Of a stretch of 64,000 nt of DNA, positions 16,556-25,686 are shown piece after piece. Origin of the DNA: Glaciecola sp965660815 (GTDB lineage: Bacteria; Pseudomonadota; Gammaproteobacteria; Enterobacterales; Alteromonadaceae); NCBI GenBank assembly GCA_965660815.1, contig CBFIBG010000089.1, positions 124,001 to 188,000 on the forward strand, read 5' to 3'. Positions within the stretch are counted from its first letter, which is position 1. Each line of letters starts with the position of its first letter. The position numbers and the translations under genes were made by a program. Below the pieces are notes generated by a model, which was not told where the DNA came from, did no database searches, and saw only the letters and a list, made by a program, of their open reading frames with translations.

Positions 16556-16593
16556 TAAAAAAGCCGTGCGATCACCATAGCACGGCTTTTCAA
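16556..16593 (-). terminator. Bidirectional rho-independent terminator
   Basis: The stem AAGCCGTGC ... GCACGGCTT is flanked by A and T runs on both sides. It can end both the serine hydrolase transcript and the convergent cytochrome gene. Confidence 0.85.
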
Positions 16594-16679
16594 TGTTCTA
16601 AGATAGTTTCTGCCTAAGTAAAATATTGTAAACAATTACTTACGAACAGCCACTGCGTTTGCAGTAATGGTGCACCAAC

Positions 16680-17123
16680 TTAGTTATTTTTGATTTTAAA
16701 TGAGCGATGACATGCGTTACAGGTAGCCATTACTTGAACTGTATTCTCTTGAATAAATCTAGGGTTTGATGTTTCAACAGATAAAATTTCCCAGCGCTTA
16801 TTGAGTCTATCTTCCATCGCTTTAAAGCTTTCAGGCATTCTGTCATACCAACCTTCAGGGTAGTTTTCATCGACAAAGTTTGTCAAATTACCAACTAGGT
16901 TGTCTGTATTTTGAGGCATATCTAATATTAGCGCTTGCTGAACGGCAGTAAGGGTCTCTAACATTCTACGCATTCTTTCGAGTACAAAAGCTTTCTCTTC
17001 TTTTGATAACTCGATTGCAACTCGCTTATCTTCAATATCAAGAGGGCGAATCATATCGTCTTTCGCTTGTAGAGAAAAACATACAGCAAATAAACTGACT
17101 AGAGTTAAAAGTTTCATATACAA
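16680..17123 (-). CDS. Class II cytochrome c (c'/c-556 type)
   Basis: The 147-residue protein has a signal peptide (about 1-20) and a mainly helical body. One haem motif, CNACH, lies near the C-terminus (residues 134-138), followed by RSFKIKNN. A C-terminal CxxCH in a four-helix bundle is the layout of class II cytochromes. Its partner is unknown. Being inside the PQQ island and next to the response regulator, it may carry electrons or bind small ligands during alcohol oxidation, but this is positional inference. Confidence 0.82.
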   Translation of the reverse strand: MYMKLLTLVSLFAVCFSLQAKDDMIRPLDIEDKRVAIELSKEEKAFVLERMRRMLETLTAVQQALILDMPQNTDNLVGNLTNFVDENYPEGWYDRMPESFKAMEDRLNKRWEILSVETSNPRFIQENTVQVMATCNACHRSFKIKNN

Positions 17124-17290
17124 AGTTCCTTAATTAAAAAATTTCAGGCCCGTACCTTTAAAATGTTGTGATACGCTCATGACGAGGAAGCCAATCTATG
17201 TTTCCTATTGTAAGGTTTGTAGAATCAAAAAACTTTGATTTAGCTTAAGGTTTTAGTAGTAATGAAACGTTAAAAAGCACAATTTAATCA

Positions 17291-17310
17291 GACTTTAGTA
17301 GAGTCTTCGA
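17291..17310 (+). promoter_or_regulatory. Candidate shared operator upstream of the response regulator
   Basis: GACTTTAGTAGAGTCTTCGA shares the ACTTTAGTAG core with the copy at 31195. It is also a short palindrome (GACT...AGTC). It lies between the divergent cytochrome gene and the small ORF and regulator, so it could be autoregulatory. Confidence 0.42.
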
Positions 17311-17360
17311 TGCAGAGTAAAAGAAGCTGTGGATCAAAAAACGCGAAAAAATAGGAAAGT

Positions 17361-17468
17361 ATGAAAAAAATGACCAGAAAGTACTACGACCTTAGTCTTA
17401 TACTGTTTATTTTGCTTGTTGTAAATAGTATGTTAATTGCCCAGTTGGTCCTACCCAAGTCACTTTAG
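17361..17468 (+). CDS. Small single-pass membrane protein, 35 aa
   Basis: This short frame starts MKKMTRKYYD and continues with a hydrophobic helix (about residues 11-30, LSLILFILLVVNSML), ending in PKSL. AGGAAAG stands just before the ATG. The stop is only 11 bases before the response regulator gene, so the two would be co-transcribed. The positively charged N-terminus predicts an N-in topology. It may be a small regulator of a membrane kinase or of respiration. The function is unknown and the gene needs expression evidence. Confidence 0.5.
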   Translation: MKKMTRKYYDLSLILFILLVVNSMLIAQLVLPKSL

Positions 17469-17479
17469 AGAAGCACATC

Positions 17480-18148
17480 ATGTCACGAAACATACTTATC
17501 ATAGACGATCATCCTATATTCCGCCACGCCATGACCACAATATTGCGCAAACGTTTTGAACAGACGGAAATAGCAGAGGCAGAATCATTAAAAGAGGCAT
17601 GCGTCATGCTAGGCTCCAATGACAATTTCGATTTGGTGATGTTGGATTTAAACATGCCAGATTCTGTTGGGCTTAGTGGGTTGTTGGAGCTTAGAAATAA
17701 TTTTCCAAACGTTCCTGTGGTAATTATTTCGGCAGAAACCGAAAAACAAAATATATTGCAAACTATTTCGTATGGCGCAGTTGGGTTTATATCTAAAGCA
17801 AGCTCGATAGAGGAAATCGCTAATTCAGTCGAATCAATTTTTGAAGGGAATGTGTGTTTACCAGCAGATCTATTAAGAAGCACGGGTAAACAGGAGAAAA
17901 ACAGAGATGAGCCCAAAATCTCACCTGAAAAAATTCGTTCTCTTACTCGCAAAGAATTGACCGTTTTGAAATACCTAAATCAGGGGCTTGCCAACAAAGT
18001 AATTGCTTACGAACTGCACATTTCTGAAACCACTGTAAAATCTCATGTCTCTTCGATTTTACGTAAACTTGGCGCGACAAGCAGAGTTCAAGTGGTGGCA
18101 GGAGCTGGTAACATTAACTTAGACCAGTATGATTATAGTGTACGATAG
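17480..18148 (+). CDS. LuxR/NarL-type response regulator, EraR/ErbR-like
   Basis: The 222-residue protein has a receiver domain (residues 4-120, phosphoacceptor Asp56 in MLDLNMP, conserved Lys in FISKAS). The LuxR-type DNA-binding domain covers about 150-210 (LTRKELTVLKYLNQGLANKV). Homologous regulators control PQQ ethanol oxidation genes in Pseudomonas (EraR/AgmR, ErbR, ExaE). The gene converges on the hybrid kinase at 18183, with 34 bases between them. That kinase is a plausible phosphodonor. Which Pseudomonas regulator is the true orthologue cannot be settled from sequence alone. Confidence 0.88.
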   Translation: MSRNILIIDDHPIFRHAMTTILRKRFEQTEIAEAESLKEACVMLGSNDNFDLVMLDLNMPDSVGLSGLLELRNNFPNVPVVIISAETEKQNILQTISYGAVGFISKASSIEEIANSVESIFEGNVCLPADLLRSTGKQEKNRDEPKISPEKIRSLTRKELTVLKYLNQGLANKVIAYELHISETTVKSHVSSILRKLGATSRVQVVAGAGNINLDQYDYSVR

Positions 18149-18182
18149 GGCGTCGCGTAGAACACGTTAACTGCCTAACACC

Positions 18183-20714
18183 TCATTTAGGCTGGAGTAA
18201 AAAGGTATTTAGCATCATTCTTAGTCGAAGAGGATTTATTGGTTTATGTAATATAGAAATACCTAAGCTCCCAGCCTCTTTTTCTAGCTCTTTGGAGTGG
18301 TTAGCTGTACACATTACGATAGGAAGACTTGGGCATTCTTTTTTTAATCTAATGGCGATGTCAATGCCATTTATATTGTCGTCTAGGTGGTAATCTAAAA
18401 GTAATAAGTCACATTTTTCAAAATCTACGTTTACTTTCTCACACTGTTCAAAACTGGCATAACTCTCTAATTCAATATTCCATGATTCAAAGAGCGTACT
18501 CATGGCAATTCGAATATTCGGATCGTTGTCTATTTGCCATATGTTTTTTGACTCTAAAGCCAATGTATATTGCAAATGGTCGTTAATTCTAGCCGCAGAT
18601 TCGTCGACATCAGGCAAATTGACCCTCGGCGCCAAAATACCAAAACTAGATCCTTTGTTTTTCTGAGAGTTTAGGGTAATTTCGTGGTCCAATAACTTGG
18701 CCATTTTCTCTACAATTGGAAGACCTAGCCCCAAGCTTTGATTGTAATGGAAATGATTGGGCAGACGTTCAAATTCTTTGAATATAATGGATTGCTCATA
18801 TTCTGTCATACCTATACCTTGATCCAAGACCTGAATATGGACGTGCTCACCCATTTTCCTAGCGATAAATAGCACTTTACCGTTCGCCCCATATTTCAGC
18901 GCGTTTGTCAGCAAGTTACGCAAAATACGAGACAACAAAGCAGTGTCTGTGCGGGCGGCAACTTTATGAAACTTATATCGAAAGTCCACATTATAGGTAC
19001 GTCCTAACGACACAAACTCTTGGGCAAGCTGATTTAACATTTGTTCAAGAGATATATCTCTAACGTCGGGTTGCATAAGACCAGCATCTAGTTTAGAAAT
19101 ATCTATGAGCGTTCTTATCAGTCCATTTAAATCCGATAATGAATTGTCAAGCGCTTGGACTATGTCGTCTTGCTGTTTGTCAAATTTACTTTTTAAAGAT
19201 TCATTAAATAGTATAGCCGCGCTTAGAGGTTGCAATAAATCGTGACTTAAAGCCGCGATAAATTTCGTTTTGTTTTCTACCGCCTCGCGTAATGCTAGAT
19301 TTGTTTTGTTAAGCTGCTCGGTGCGTTTTACAACCCGAGATTCCAATTCCTGTTTTGCAAACAATAATGCATTTTCAGTTCTTACTTGATCAGTTATATC
19401 CGTTGCTAAAACGAAGTGCCCAATGATATTGCCCTCCGCATTAAAATGTGGGAGGTATACCTTTTGCAGAATACTTTGTTTACCATCTGCATTTTCTTCT
19501 TCGCTAGAAAACGAAACGGTTTCTCCTTCTCTTACTTTCTTAAAATATTGGTTTAGTCTTGGAAGAATGTTTTTTAAATGACTTTTTTCAAGTGCGACGT
19601 CTTCAAAATCTGACTCTTTTAATCCATACCAATCTCGATACGCTTTATTGGTGTATAGGAACTTCCTGTCAGCGCCAATATACGCTATCAATGCTGGAAT
19701 ATTATCGGTAATCATTCTTATCCAGCTTTCATTCTCTGACAGTGTTTGCGCGTATTTATACTGTGAGGTTATATCTGTAAACGTATATAGAAGCGTTTCA
19801 TTAATTACTGTTACATCTCGCTCTAAAATTAATGTGTCAGATATAATTTGTACTTTACTATCTTGAGGGTCAAACGATATGCCGTTAAGCGTATGATTTG
19901 AGACCAGCTCAGGAAGGGTTGTGCTTGAAGATAAACCTGAGGAACTTAGCCTTGAGTATCTTAGGAAGGTTTGGTTCCAAAACTCAAGTTCACCGGTTTT
20001 TTTAACTCGCAGTATCCCTACTTTTAAATTATCAATCAGGCTTTGCAGAATTTTGTTTTTCTTACGGATTACCCTTTCATGCTTGTTCGATTCTCGCTGT
20101 TTGACTTCAGTAATATCGCTAAATAACACCACCATGCCCTTGCCTTGTGTTTCCCGTTCAAATACCTGAAACCATCTGTTATCTGAAAACTGATATATCA
20201 CTAAGTTATCACCGAAATTTGGCTCAGCTCTGCGGATCACCCCAATACGCTTAGCAACCTGAATTATTTCGTAAAAATTATCTCCGATGTCTGCATTTAG
20301 GTTGCTCTCTTTCCATAGCGATGAAAACTTAGAATTAAAAAAGGTCAGATTTTTGTTGTTATCGAGCAACACCATAGGTTGCTGGATGCTTTCAATGGCA
20401 TCATTTAACCTCTGTTCAATTTTAGTAGTGTCAGCATGGGCTTGTGCTAATTCGTGATTTCTCGTTTCTAGCTCTTGGAGTGCATTGTTCAAAAGGGCTG
20501 TTTGCTGATTTACTTTTTCTGATAAATTAACCGCGTGTTCAAATGCTCTATAAGCCTTGTTCTCTTTATTGCCCTCTTCCATTCGATAAATCAAAGCGTC
20601 AGTGATTTTTTCAAGCTTAGTGTTTTCTGATCTTAGCTTGGCATTATCGGCTTTTAGTTCTGCAAGTTCTTCTTGCAATTTATCTACACTGTTTTCACTG
20701 TGATCCATGTTCAT
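18183..20714 (-). CDS. Hybrid sensor histidine kinase with PAS domains, ErcS'/NahK-like
   Basis: The 843-residue soluble protein starts with a coiled coil (about 5-110). Three PAS-like domains follow (about 105-205, 220-320 and 330-445), then a HisKA domain with phosphoacceptor His491 (ALSHDLLQPLSA). An HATPase domain (about 600-700) and a C-terminal receiver with Asp774 (LLLLDYHLDD) complete the protein. The layout matches ErcS'/NahK kinases, which in Pseudomonas aeruginosa lie beside a FIST gene in the ethanol oxidation region. The same pairing is seen here, since the start overlaps the FIST gene end by 20 bases. It likely integrates a cytoplasmic signal and phosphorylates a LuxR-type regulator. 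Confidence 0.88.
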   Translation of the reverse strand: MNMDHSENSVDKLQEELAELKADNAKLRSENTKLEKITDALIYRMEEGNKENKAYRAFEHAVNLSEKVNQQTALLNNALQELETRNHELAQAHADTTKIEQRLNDAIESIQQPMVLLDNNKNLTFFNSKFSSLWKESNLNADIGDNFYEIIQVAKRIGVIRRAEPNFGDNLVIYQFSDNRWFQVFERETQGKGMVVLFSDITEVKQRESNKHERVIRKKNKILQSLIDNLKVGILRVKKTGELEFWNQTFLRYSRLSSSGLSSSTTLPELVSNHTLNGISFDPQDSKVQIISDTLILERDVTVINETLLYTFTDITSQYKYAQTLSENESWIRMITDNIPALIAYIGADRKFLYTNKAYRDWYGLKESDFEDVALEKSHLKNILPRLNQYFKKVREGETVSFSSEEENADGKQSILQKVYLPHFNAEGNIIGHFVLATDITDQVRTENALLFAKQELESRVVKRTEQLNKTNLALREAVENKTKFIAALSHDLLQPLSAAILFNESLKSKFDKQQDDIVQALDNSLSDLNGLIRTLIDISKLDAGLMQPDVRDISLEQMLNQLAQEFVSLGRTYNVDFRYKFHKVAARTDTALLSRILRNLLTNALKYGANGKVLFIARKMGEHVHIQVLDQGIGMTEYEQSIIFKEFERLPNHFHYNQSLGLGLPIVEKMAKLLDHEITLNSQKNKGSSFGILAPRVNLPDVDESAARINDHLQYTLALESKNIWQIDNDPNIRIAMSTLFESWNIELESYASFEQCEKVNVDFEKCDLLLLDYHLDDNINGIDIAIRLKKECPSLPIVMCTANHSKELEKEAGSLGISILHKPINPLRLRMMLNTFLLQPK

Positions 20715-21882
20715 TTTTAGTAAAGTAAACTCCAGTGAATGTCTGATTCATATGGATAGAGTTCATGTGCTCTCCATAGGCGTTGAATCCGACGACATTA
20801 AATTCTTTCTGTGTAGCCTTAAGTTCCTCTTCCCTTTGATTCTGAAAAATGTCCAATCTTCTCAAAAAGCAATCACAACCGTATACTAATTCTGGTTCAC
20901 CATATTTGTCTCTAAGATCGTTAAGAGTTGCGTCTAATGATTGAGCACAATCTCCAAGTTGTACAGCGGTCAGAATCATTCCTAAATCTACTGCGCAATA
21001 AAAAGTAATCGAATTGGACTCAATGTCAACTTTTTGAATGGATCTTATATAATATTTATCTCCCATTAACACTGCGAGAGGGAATTTAGAAAAAACTTCA
21101 GGCGTCAGTTCATGTAGTTTTTTTGAAAACAACTTTGCATAATATTGCGCGGCAGGCTCACCATTTAACTCAAAGACAGTTCGAGTGTTTGGGTCTGCTT
21201 CAGTGACTATCAGTCGAGACACTGGTACTTGAATATGATCGTTTGAAAATACAGTGAAACTGCGCCGGGTTGCTATTAGGGCGATTACAGCAGCATTGCT
21301 ATACACATCACCGTTATGCACGACAAACGTATCTTTCAACATTAAGTCGTCTCCAGCGCTTCCTCCAAAATGCGGGGTATTCCCAAATACTGGACTAAAT
21401 GTATATAAAAATTGTTCTTCATTCATGGTTAATCCGTCCAAGAATGATATCGCCATTTGTTGTTCGACATCAAATGGCGAATTAATAATTAACTCTTGAC
21501 GAAGGTCAGCGGTAATATCATAGGCTTTATCAAAGTCTAATGTATCAAGGTCGTCAATTAGCCGAACAGAAGAGATAAAATCTGATTTAAGCATCGCTAT
21601 CAATACTACACTTTGTGTTTGATACCCATTTTTATTAAATTCACCCGCAGAAGAGCAGCCTATCAACTTGGCTCCTGGAAAAGATTTAGTCAAATTACCA
21701 AACAATATTTCGGAGTTAAAGGCTACAGAGTAATGAACTATTATTAATTCAACGTCTTCGGAACTTGCCTGCTCTAACAAATTGGTGACAAGCTTTTGGG
21801 TGGCTAACTTTGAGCGCTCATCTGGGTCGACGATACTTAGATCTAAAAGACTACTGCTAGACAATATTGACGGCTTGTACAC
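20695..21882 (-). CDS. FIST-domain sensory protein
   Basis: The 395-residue protein has a FIST N domain (about 35-225) with the LIGCSSAGEF segment, and a FIST C domain (about 230-375) with ELNGEPAAQYYAKL. FIST proteins are proposed to bind small ligands such as amino acids and to pass the signal to partner kinases. The gene overlaps both neighbours: its 5' end overlaps the NosR-like gene by 26 bases and its 3' end overlaps the hybrid kinase gene by 20. The three products should therefore be made together. Confidence 0.9.
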   Translation of the reverse strand: MYKPSILSSSSLLDLSIVDPDERSKLATQKLVTNLLEQASSEDVELIIVHYSVAFNSEILFGNLTKSFPGAKLIGCSSAGEFNKNGYQTQSVVLIAMLKSDFISSVRLIDDLDTLDFDKAYDITADLRQELIINSPFDVEQQMAISFLDGLTMNEEQFLYTFSPVFGNTPHFGGSAGDDLMLKDTFVVHNGDVYSNAAVIALIATRRSFTVFSNDHIQVPVSRLIVTEADPNTRTVFELNGEPAAQYYAKLFSKKLHELTPEVFSKFPLAVLMGDKYYIRSIQKVDIESNSITFYCAVDLGMILTAVQLGDCAQSLDATLNDLRDKYGEPELVYGCDCFLRRLDIFQNQREEELKATQKEFNVVGFNAYGEHMNSIHMNQTFTGVYFTKNEHGSQ

Positions 21883-23938
21883 GTGTTCCTACCGGTTTCT
21901 TTTTGTATTTATCGATTTTACATATATTAGGGTTATCAAGGGTTACCACGCATTCTAGACACTGGACACACTCTGTATAATCAATGCTACCATTCGACTT
22001 AATTGCGTTTATACCACATTTTTTCTGTTTGCATAAATGACATGGACTGCCGCACTCTTGACGGCGCCTCAAAAGCTTGAATATAGGAAAACGTCCAAGA
22101 ACAGCTAAACCAGCCCCTAATGGACACAAATATCTGCAATAGAATTTATGTATCTTCATACTTAACGCTAGTAAAATTACCGCATAAAGTACAAACGGCC
22201 AATATCGCACAAAATACAGTGTGATGGCGGTTTTGAATGGCTCTGCCTCTGATAGAATTTCAGCCAGCGTATAGGAATAAAATGCGCTGCCAACGATACC
22301 AATTAATATAAAGTATTTGATCTTTATCGCCATGGCATGATGTTGGTCTTTTATTTTAATTTGTTTAATCTTTAGTTTTGTGGCCAACATTCCAAAGAAC
22401 TCCTGAAGAGCACCGAATGGACAAAGCCAACCACAGTACAAACCTCGTCCAAACAAAAATAAGCTTACAAACACGAAGCACCACAAGATAAAAATAACAG
22501 GGTCTAATAAAAACACGCCTATTTGGAATCCATCTTTTATGGATAAGAACAATGTGTAAATATTAACTACAGACAGCTGACCTTGAGCATAAAAACCAAT
22601 GAAGAAAAGTGTAAACACTAAACTAGCAAAGCGGAAATTATGAATGAACTTGGTATGTTTCACATACTTTTTCTGGTACACAAACACAAAAGTGACGACG
22701 ATAAGATAAATAGAAACAAGCGTTATTTCCAGTACTCTTGACTCCCAAATTTGCACCCAGAGTGGTTTTGGCTTAGCAATTAATGACTCGGGATTTTCCA
22801 TAAATAAGGTTTCTGGAAATAAGACAGTTTTCGTGAATAAGTAATCTTCTCGTTCAAAAAAACTAGGCGAATAGGTGAGCGAAATGGCGATATCAATCTG
22901 TTGACTTAAGTCCATACCACTTTGAGACTTGAGTTTTAATATTTTCACATCTTGATAGTTTGGTAATTCGATTTGAAATTGCTCGTCGTAAAAACTATAA
23001 AAATCGGTATCTCTAGCAGGAAGTGGCAAGTCGCCCTGATACATTCTTAAATTCTCAGGGTGGGTCTGTGGAATAAATTCCTCACTTATAAACGAATGCC
23101 CCTTTGTATGCAGAACCATGAGAGCTACCTCACCTGGTTTGAGATCTTGCTGTAACCTAGCGTATTCGTCTGGACTGAGTAAATTTTTCCCCACTATTGG
23201 GTAATTTAAAAAAGCATAATAGTGCTGAGAGAAGAGTCCATTGTCATCTATATAATCTTCACCTGCATTCATCACTTCAGACGGTGCAGTATCGAAGTCT
23301 TTGGCATAAATATTATGCTCAACAATGTATCCCTTTTCGACCAATTCGGTGAATGACGATTCAGCGAAGTAGTCAGGGTTAATAATTTTGTTACTCAAGG
23401 GTAAAAACCCATCAAGTTTGGAGCGAGCAACTTTTAATGCTGAAGTAATGATTGTGTCGTTCATTACTAATATAGATACTGTAGCCTTAGTAACACCATC
23501 GAAATACACGGCATCAACGCCTGAGCTTTTATTGCCCCCAATGATAAATCGATCTTTTACATTATGGCCTTTGTATTGGGCAATGTAGTCAACCATGCTT
23601 TGTTCGCCCAATCCGTGTAAGAAGATTGGTTCAGCGTGTTCGAGAACTAACACGTCGATAAATCTGCCTTTATCATCTATACCAATAAGCATGTTGATAG
23701 GCTTTCCTGAAAACCCAATGAAATTTGCAAAATGGCGTGACTCAAACGCATACCCCAATAATTGTTGTAGTTGGTAAACGGGTACTACGGGAATATCTGT
23801 GTGTTGAGCGCCAACTCGAGTGGCACTAGGAAATATTTTTTGAATGTTTTCGGGTATGGCTGTAGCGTCTTCTTTAGAATAGACTGCAGAGCTGACAAAA
23901 ATACAAAAGGAAAGAAATATAAAATTTAAACTACGCAT
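21857..23938 (-). CDS. NosR/NirI-like membrane protein with FMN-binding and 4Fe-4S domains
   Basis: A signal-like segment (SLNFIFLSFCIFVSSAVYSK) leads to a periplasmic FMN-binding domain whose DGVTKATVS segment suggests a covalent flavin threonine. A long periplasmic region and about six membrane helices follow. Polyferredoxin-type motifs CGWLCPFGALQEF and CRYLCPLGAG come next, and C-terminal cysteine clusters (CGSPCHLCKQKKCG, CVQCLECVV) bind iron-sulfur centres. NosR-type proteins move electrons between the quinone pool or cytoplasm and periplasmic proteins. No nitrous oxide genes are nearby. I chose the ATG at 23938, because the open frame to 24007 reads through a terminator hairpin. It may feed or sense electrons in the PQQ pathway. 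The exact role is unknown. Confidence 0.85.
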   Translation of the reverse strand: MRSLNFIFLSFCIFVSSAVYSKEDATAIPENIQKIFPSATRVGAQHTDIPVVPVYQLQQLLGYAFESRHFANFIGFSGKPINMLIGIDDKGRFIDVLVLEHAEPIFLHGLGEQSMVDYIAQYKGHNVKDRFIIGGNKSSGVDAVYFDGVTKATVSILVMNDTIITSALKVARSKLDGFLPLSNKIINPDYFAESSFTELVEKGYIVEHNIYAKDFDTAPSEVMNAGEDYIDDNGLFSQHYYAFLNYPIVGKNLLSPDEYARLQQDLKPGEVALMVLHTKGHSFISEEFIPQTHPENLRMYQGDLPLPARDTDFYSFYDEQFQIELPNYQDVKILKLKSQSGMDLSQQIDIAISLTYSPSFFEREDYLFTKTVLFPETLFMENPESLIAKPKPLWVQIWESRVLEITLVSIYLIVVTFVFVYQKKYVKHTKFIHNFRFASLVFTLFFIGFYAQGQLSVVNIYTLFLSIKDGFQIGVFLLDPVIFILWCFVFVSLFLFGRGLYCGWLCPFGALQEFFGMLATKLKIKQIKIKDQHHAMAIKIKYFILIGIVGSAFYSYTLAEILSEAEPFKTAITLYFVRYWPFVLYAVILLALSMKIHKFYCRYLCPLGAGLAVLGRFPIFKLLRRRQECGSPCHLCKQKKCGINAIKSNGSIDYTECVQCLECVVTLDNPNICKIDKYKKKPVGTRVQAVNIV

Positions 23939-23942
23939 AAGA

Positions 23943-23968
23943 GAAAAAAGGGCAACTAAACGTTGCCC
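23943..23968 (-). terminator. Terminator between aldehyde dehydrogenase and the NosR-like gene
   Basis: On the minus strand GGGCAAC-GTTTA-GTTGCCC is followed by TTTTTTC. It lies just after the aldehyde dehydrogenase stop and just before the NosR-like start. It should give high dehydrogenase expression with partial read-through into the sensor genes. Confidence 0.8.
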
Positions 23969-23993
23969 ATTAATCAAACACAAAGAGGTTATC

Positions 23994-25511
23994 TTAGAAG
24001 AAGCCAAGAGGATTAGTATCGTAACTAACCAATAGGTTCTTAGTTTGTTGGTAATGATCCATCATCATTTTATGAGTCTCACGACCAATACCAGATTTCT
24101 TGTATCCACCGAATGCAGCATGAGCTGGATATAGGTGATAACAGTTAGTCCAAACACGACCTGCTTCGATAGCACGACCAACTCGGTACATTCTGTTAGC
24201 GTCACGAGTCCAAAGACCCGCGCCTAGACCAAAGCTTGTATCGTTGGCGATCTCAATTGCTTCTGCTTCGTCTTTAAAAGTTTGTACAGATACTACTGGA
24301 CCAAAAATTTCTTCTTGGAATACACGCATTTTGTTGTGGCCTTTAAGGATAGTAGGCTGGATGTAATAACCTTCTTCAAAACCTTCTACCGATTCAACTT
24401 CACCACCTGCGACAACTTCAGCACCTTCTTTAATACCAATTTGAATGTACTGCTGAATTTTCTCAAATTGCTCATCAGAAGCTTGTGCGCCTACCATAGT
24501 TTCAGTATCTAATGGATTACCACGTTTGATAGCATTGATTTTTTTCAATACTTCATCCATAAATTCATGATATATGCTTTCTTGAACCATTGCTCTTGAA
24601 GGACAAGTACATACTTCACCTTGGTTGAAGTAAGCTAATACGAACCCTTCAGCACATTTTTCAATGTATTCTGGTTCTTGCTGCATAATGTCTTCAAAAT
24701 AGATGTTTGGAGATTTACCGCCAAGCTCTACTGTAGAAGGAATTAGGTTTTCAGCCGCACATCTTAGAATGTGGTATCCAATTGGAGTAGAGCCAGTAAA
24801 TGCGATCTTAGCGATGCGAGTACTTGTTGCTAGCGCTTGGCCAGCTTCTGCACCGAAGCCGTTAACTATGTTGATAACACCTGGAGGTAACACGTCTTGT
24901 AGCAATTCCATAAGGACAAGAATAGAAACAGGAGTTTGCTCAGCTGGCTTCATAACAACAACATTGCCGGTTACTATAGCTGGGGCAAGTTTCCAAGCCG
25001 CCATTAGCAAAGGGAAGTTCCAAGGAATGATTTGACCTACAACGCCATATGGTTCGTGGAATTGATATGATACCGTGTTCTCATCAATTTCACCCATTGT
25101 ACCTTCTTGAGCACGAATACAGCCTGCATAGTAACGGAAATGGTCAATACATAGTGGAACGTCAGCGTTTAAAGTTTCACGCACAGCTTTACCATTGTCC
25201 CAAGTTTCAGCAACCGCCAACAACTCAAGATTTTGCTCCATCACGTCAGCGATTTTAAGTAATACATTTGAACGTTCTGCTACTGATTTTTTCGCCCATC
25301 CAGTTTTCGCAGCGTGCGCCGCGTCTAATGCTTTTTCAACGTCTTCTGCTGTTGAACGTGGGATTTCGGCAATTACACTGCCGTTCACTGGAGAGGTAGC
25401 TTTGAAGTATTCACCTTTGACGGGGGCAACCCACTCACCGCCAATAAAGTTTTCGTAACGAGGTTTGAAGGTAATGACTGAACCTTCAGCGCCTGGATTT
25501 GCGTATATCAT
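23994..25511 (-). CDS. exaC: NAD-dependent aldehyde dehydrogenase, ExaC/AcoD type
   Basis: The enzyme oxidises the aldehyde formed by the PQQ dehydrogenase to the acid in the cytoplasm. The 505-residue length and motifs are typical. These are FTGSTPIGYHI for NAD binding, ELGGKSPNIYFED with the catalytic Glu, and NQGEVCTCPSRA with the catalytic Cys. The C-terminal part has the GYKKSGIGRETHKMMMDHYQQTKN block seen in acetaldehyde dehydrogenases. AGGA precedes the ATG. The copy of the island's operator upstream, and the terminator that separates it from the downstream sensor genes, mark it as a main output of the regulon. Confidence 0.93.
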   Translation of the reverse strand: MIYANPGAEGSVITFKPRYENFIGGEWVAPVKGEYFKATSPVNGSVIAEIPRSTAEDVEKALDAAHAAKTGWAKKSVAERSNVLLKIADVMEQNLELLAVAETWDNGKAVRETLNADVPLCIDHFRYYAGCIRAQEGTMGEIDENTVSYQFHEPYGVVGQIIPWNFPLLMAAWKLAPAIVTGNVVVMKPAEQTPVSILVLMELLQDVLPPGVINIVNGFGAEAGQALATSTRIAKIAFTGSTPIGYHILRCAAENLIPSTVELGGKSPNIYFEDIMQQEPEYIEKCAEGFVLAYFNQGEVCTCPSRAMVQESIYHEFMDEVLKKINAIKRGNPLDTETMVGAQASDEQFEKIQQYIQIGIKEGAEVVAGGEVESVEGFEEGYYIQPTILKGHNKMRVFQEEIFGPVVSVQTFKDEAEAIEIANDTSFGLGAGLWTRDANRMYRVGRAIEAGRVWTNCYHLYPAHAAFGGYKKSGIGRETHKMMMDHYQQTKNLLVSYDTNPLGFF

Positions 25512-25634
25512 TTTGTTGTTCCTATCTTGCAGCTATAAAAAAGTGCTAAGGGTCATTCCTTAGGCGTAATTAATACTCCAATATCTTGAATCTAATCCCC
25601 ATTTAAAACCATGACTCTATAGGCCAGTTTGCAT

Positions 25635-25656
25635 CCTACTTTAGAATGAGGGCGCA
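25635..25656 (-). promoter_or_regulatory. Candidate shared operator upstream of aldehyde dehydrogenase
   Basis: CCTACTTTAGAATGAGGG lies about 124 bases before the start codon. Its minus-strand reading CTAAAGTAGG is the same core as in the other sites. Confidence 0.48.
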
Positions 25657-25686
25657 AAGTTAGTAGATATGATGTTACTGTGAGAG

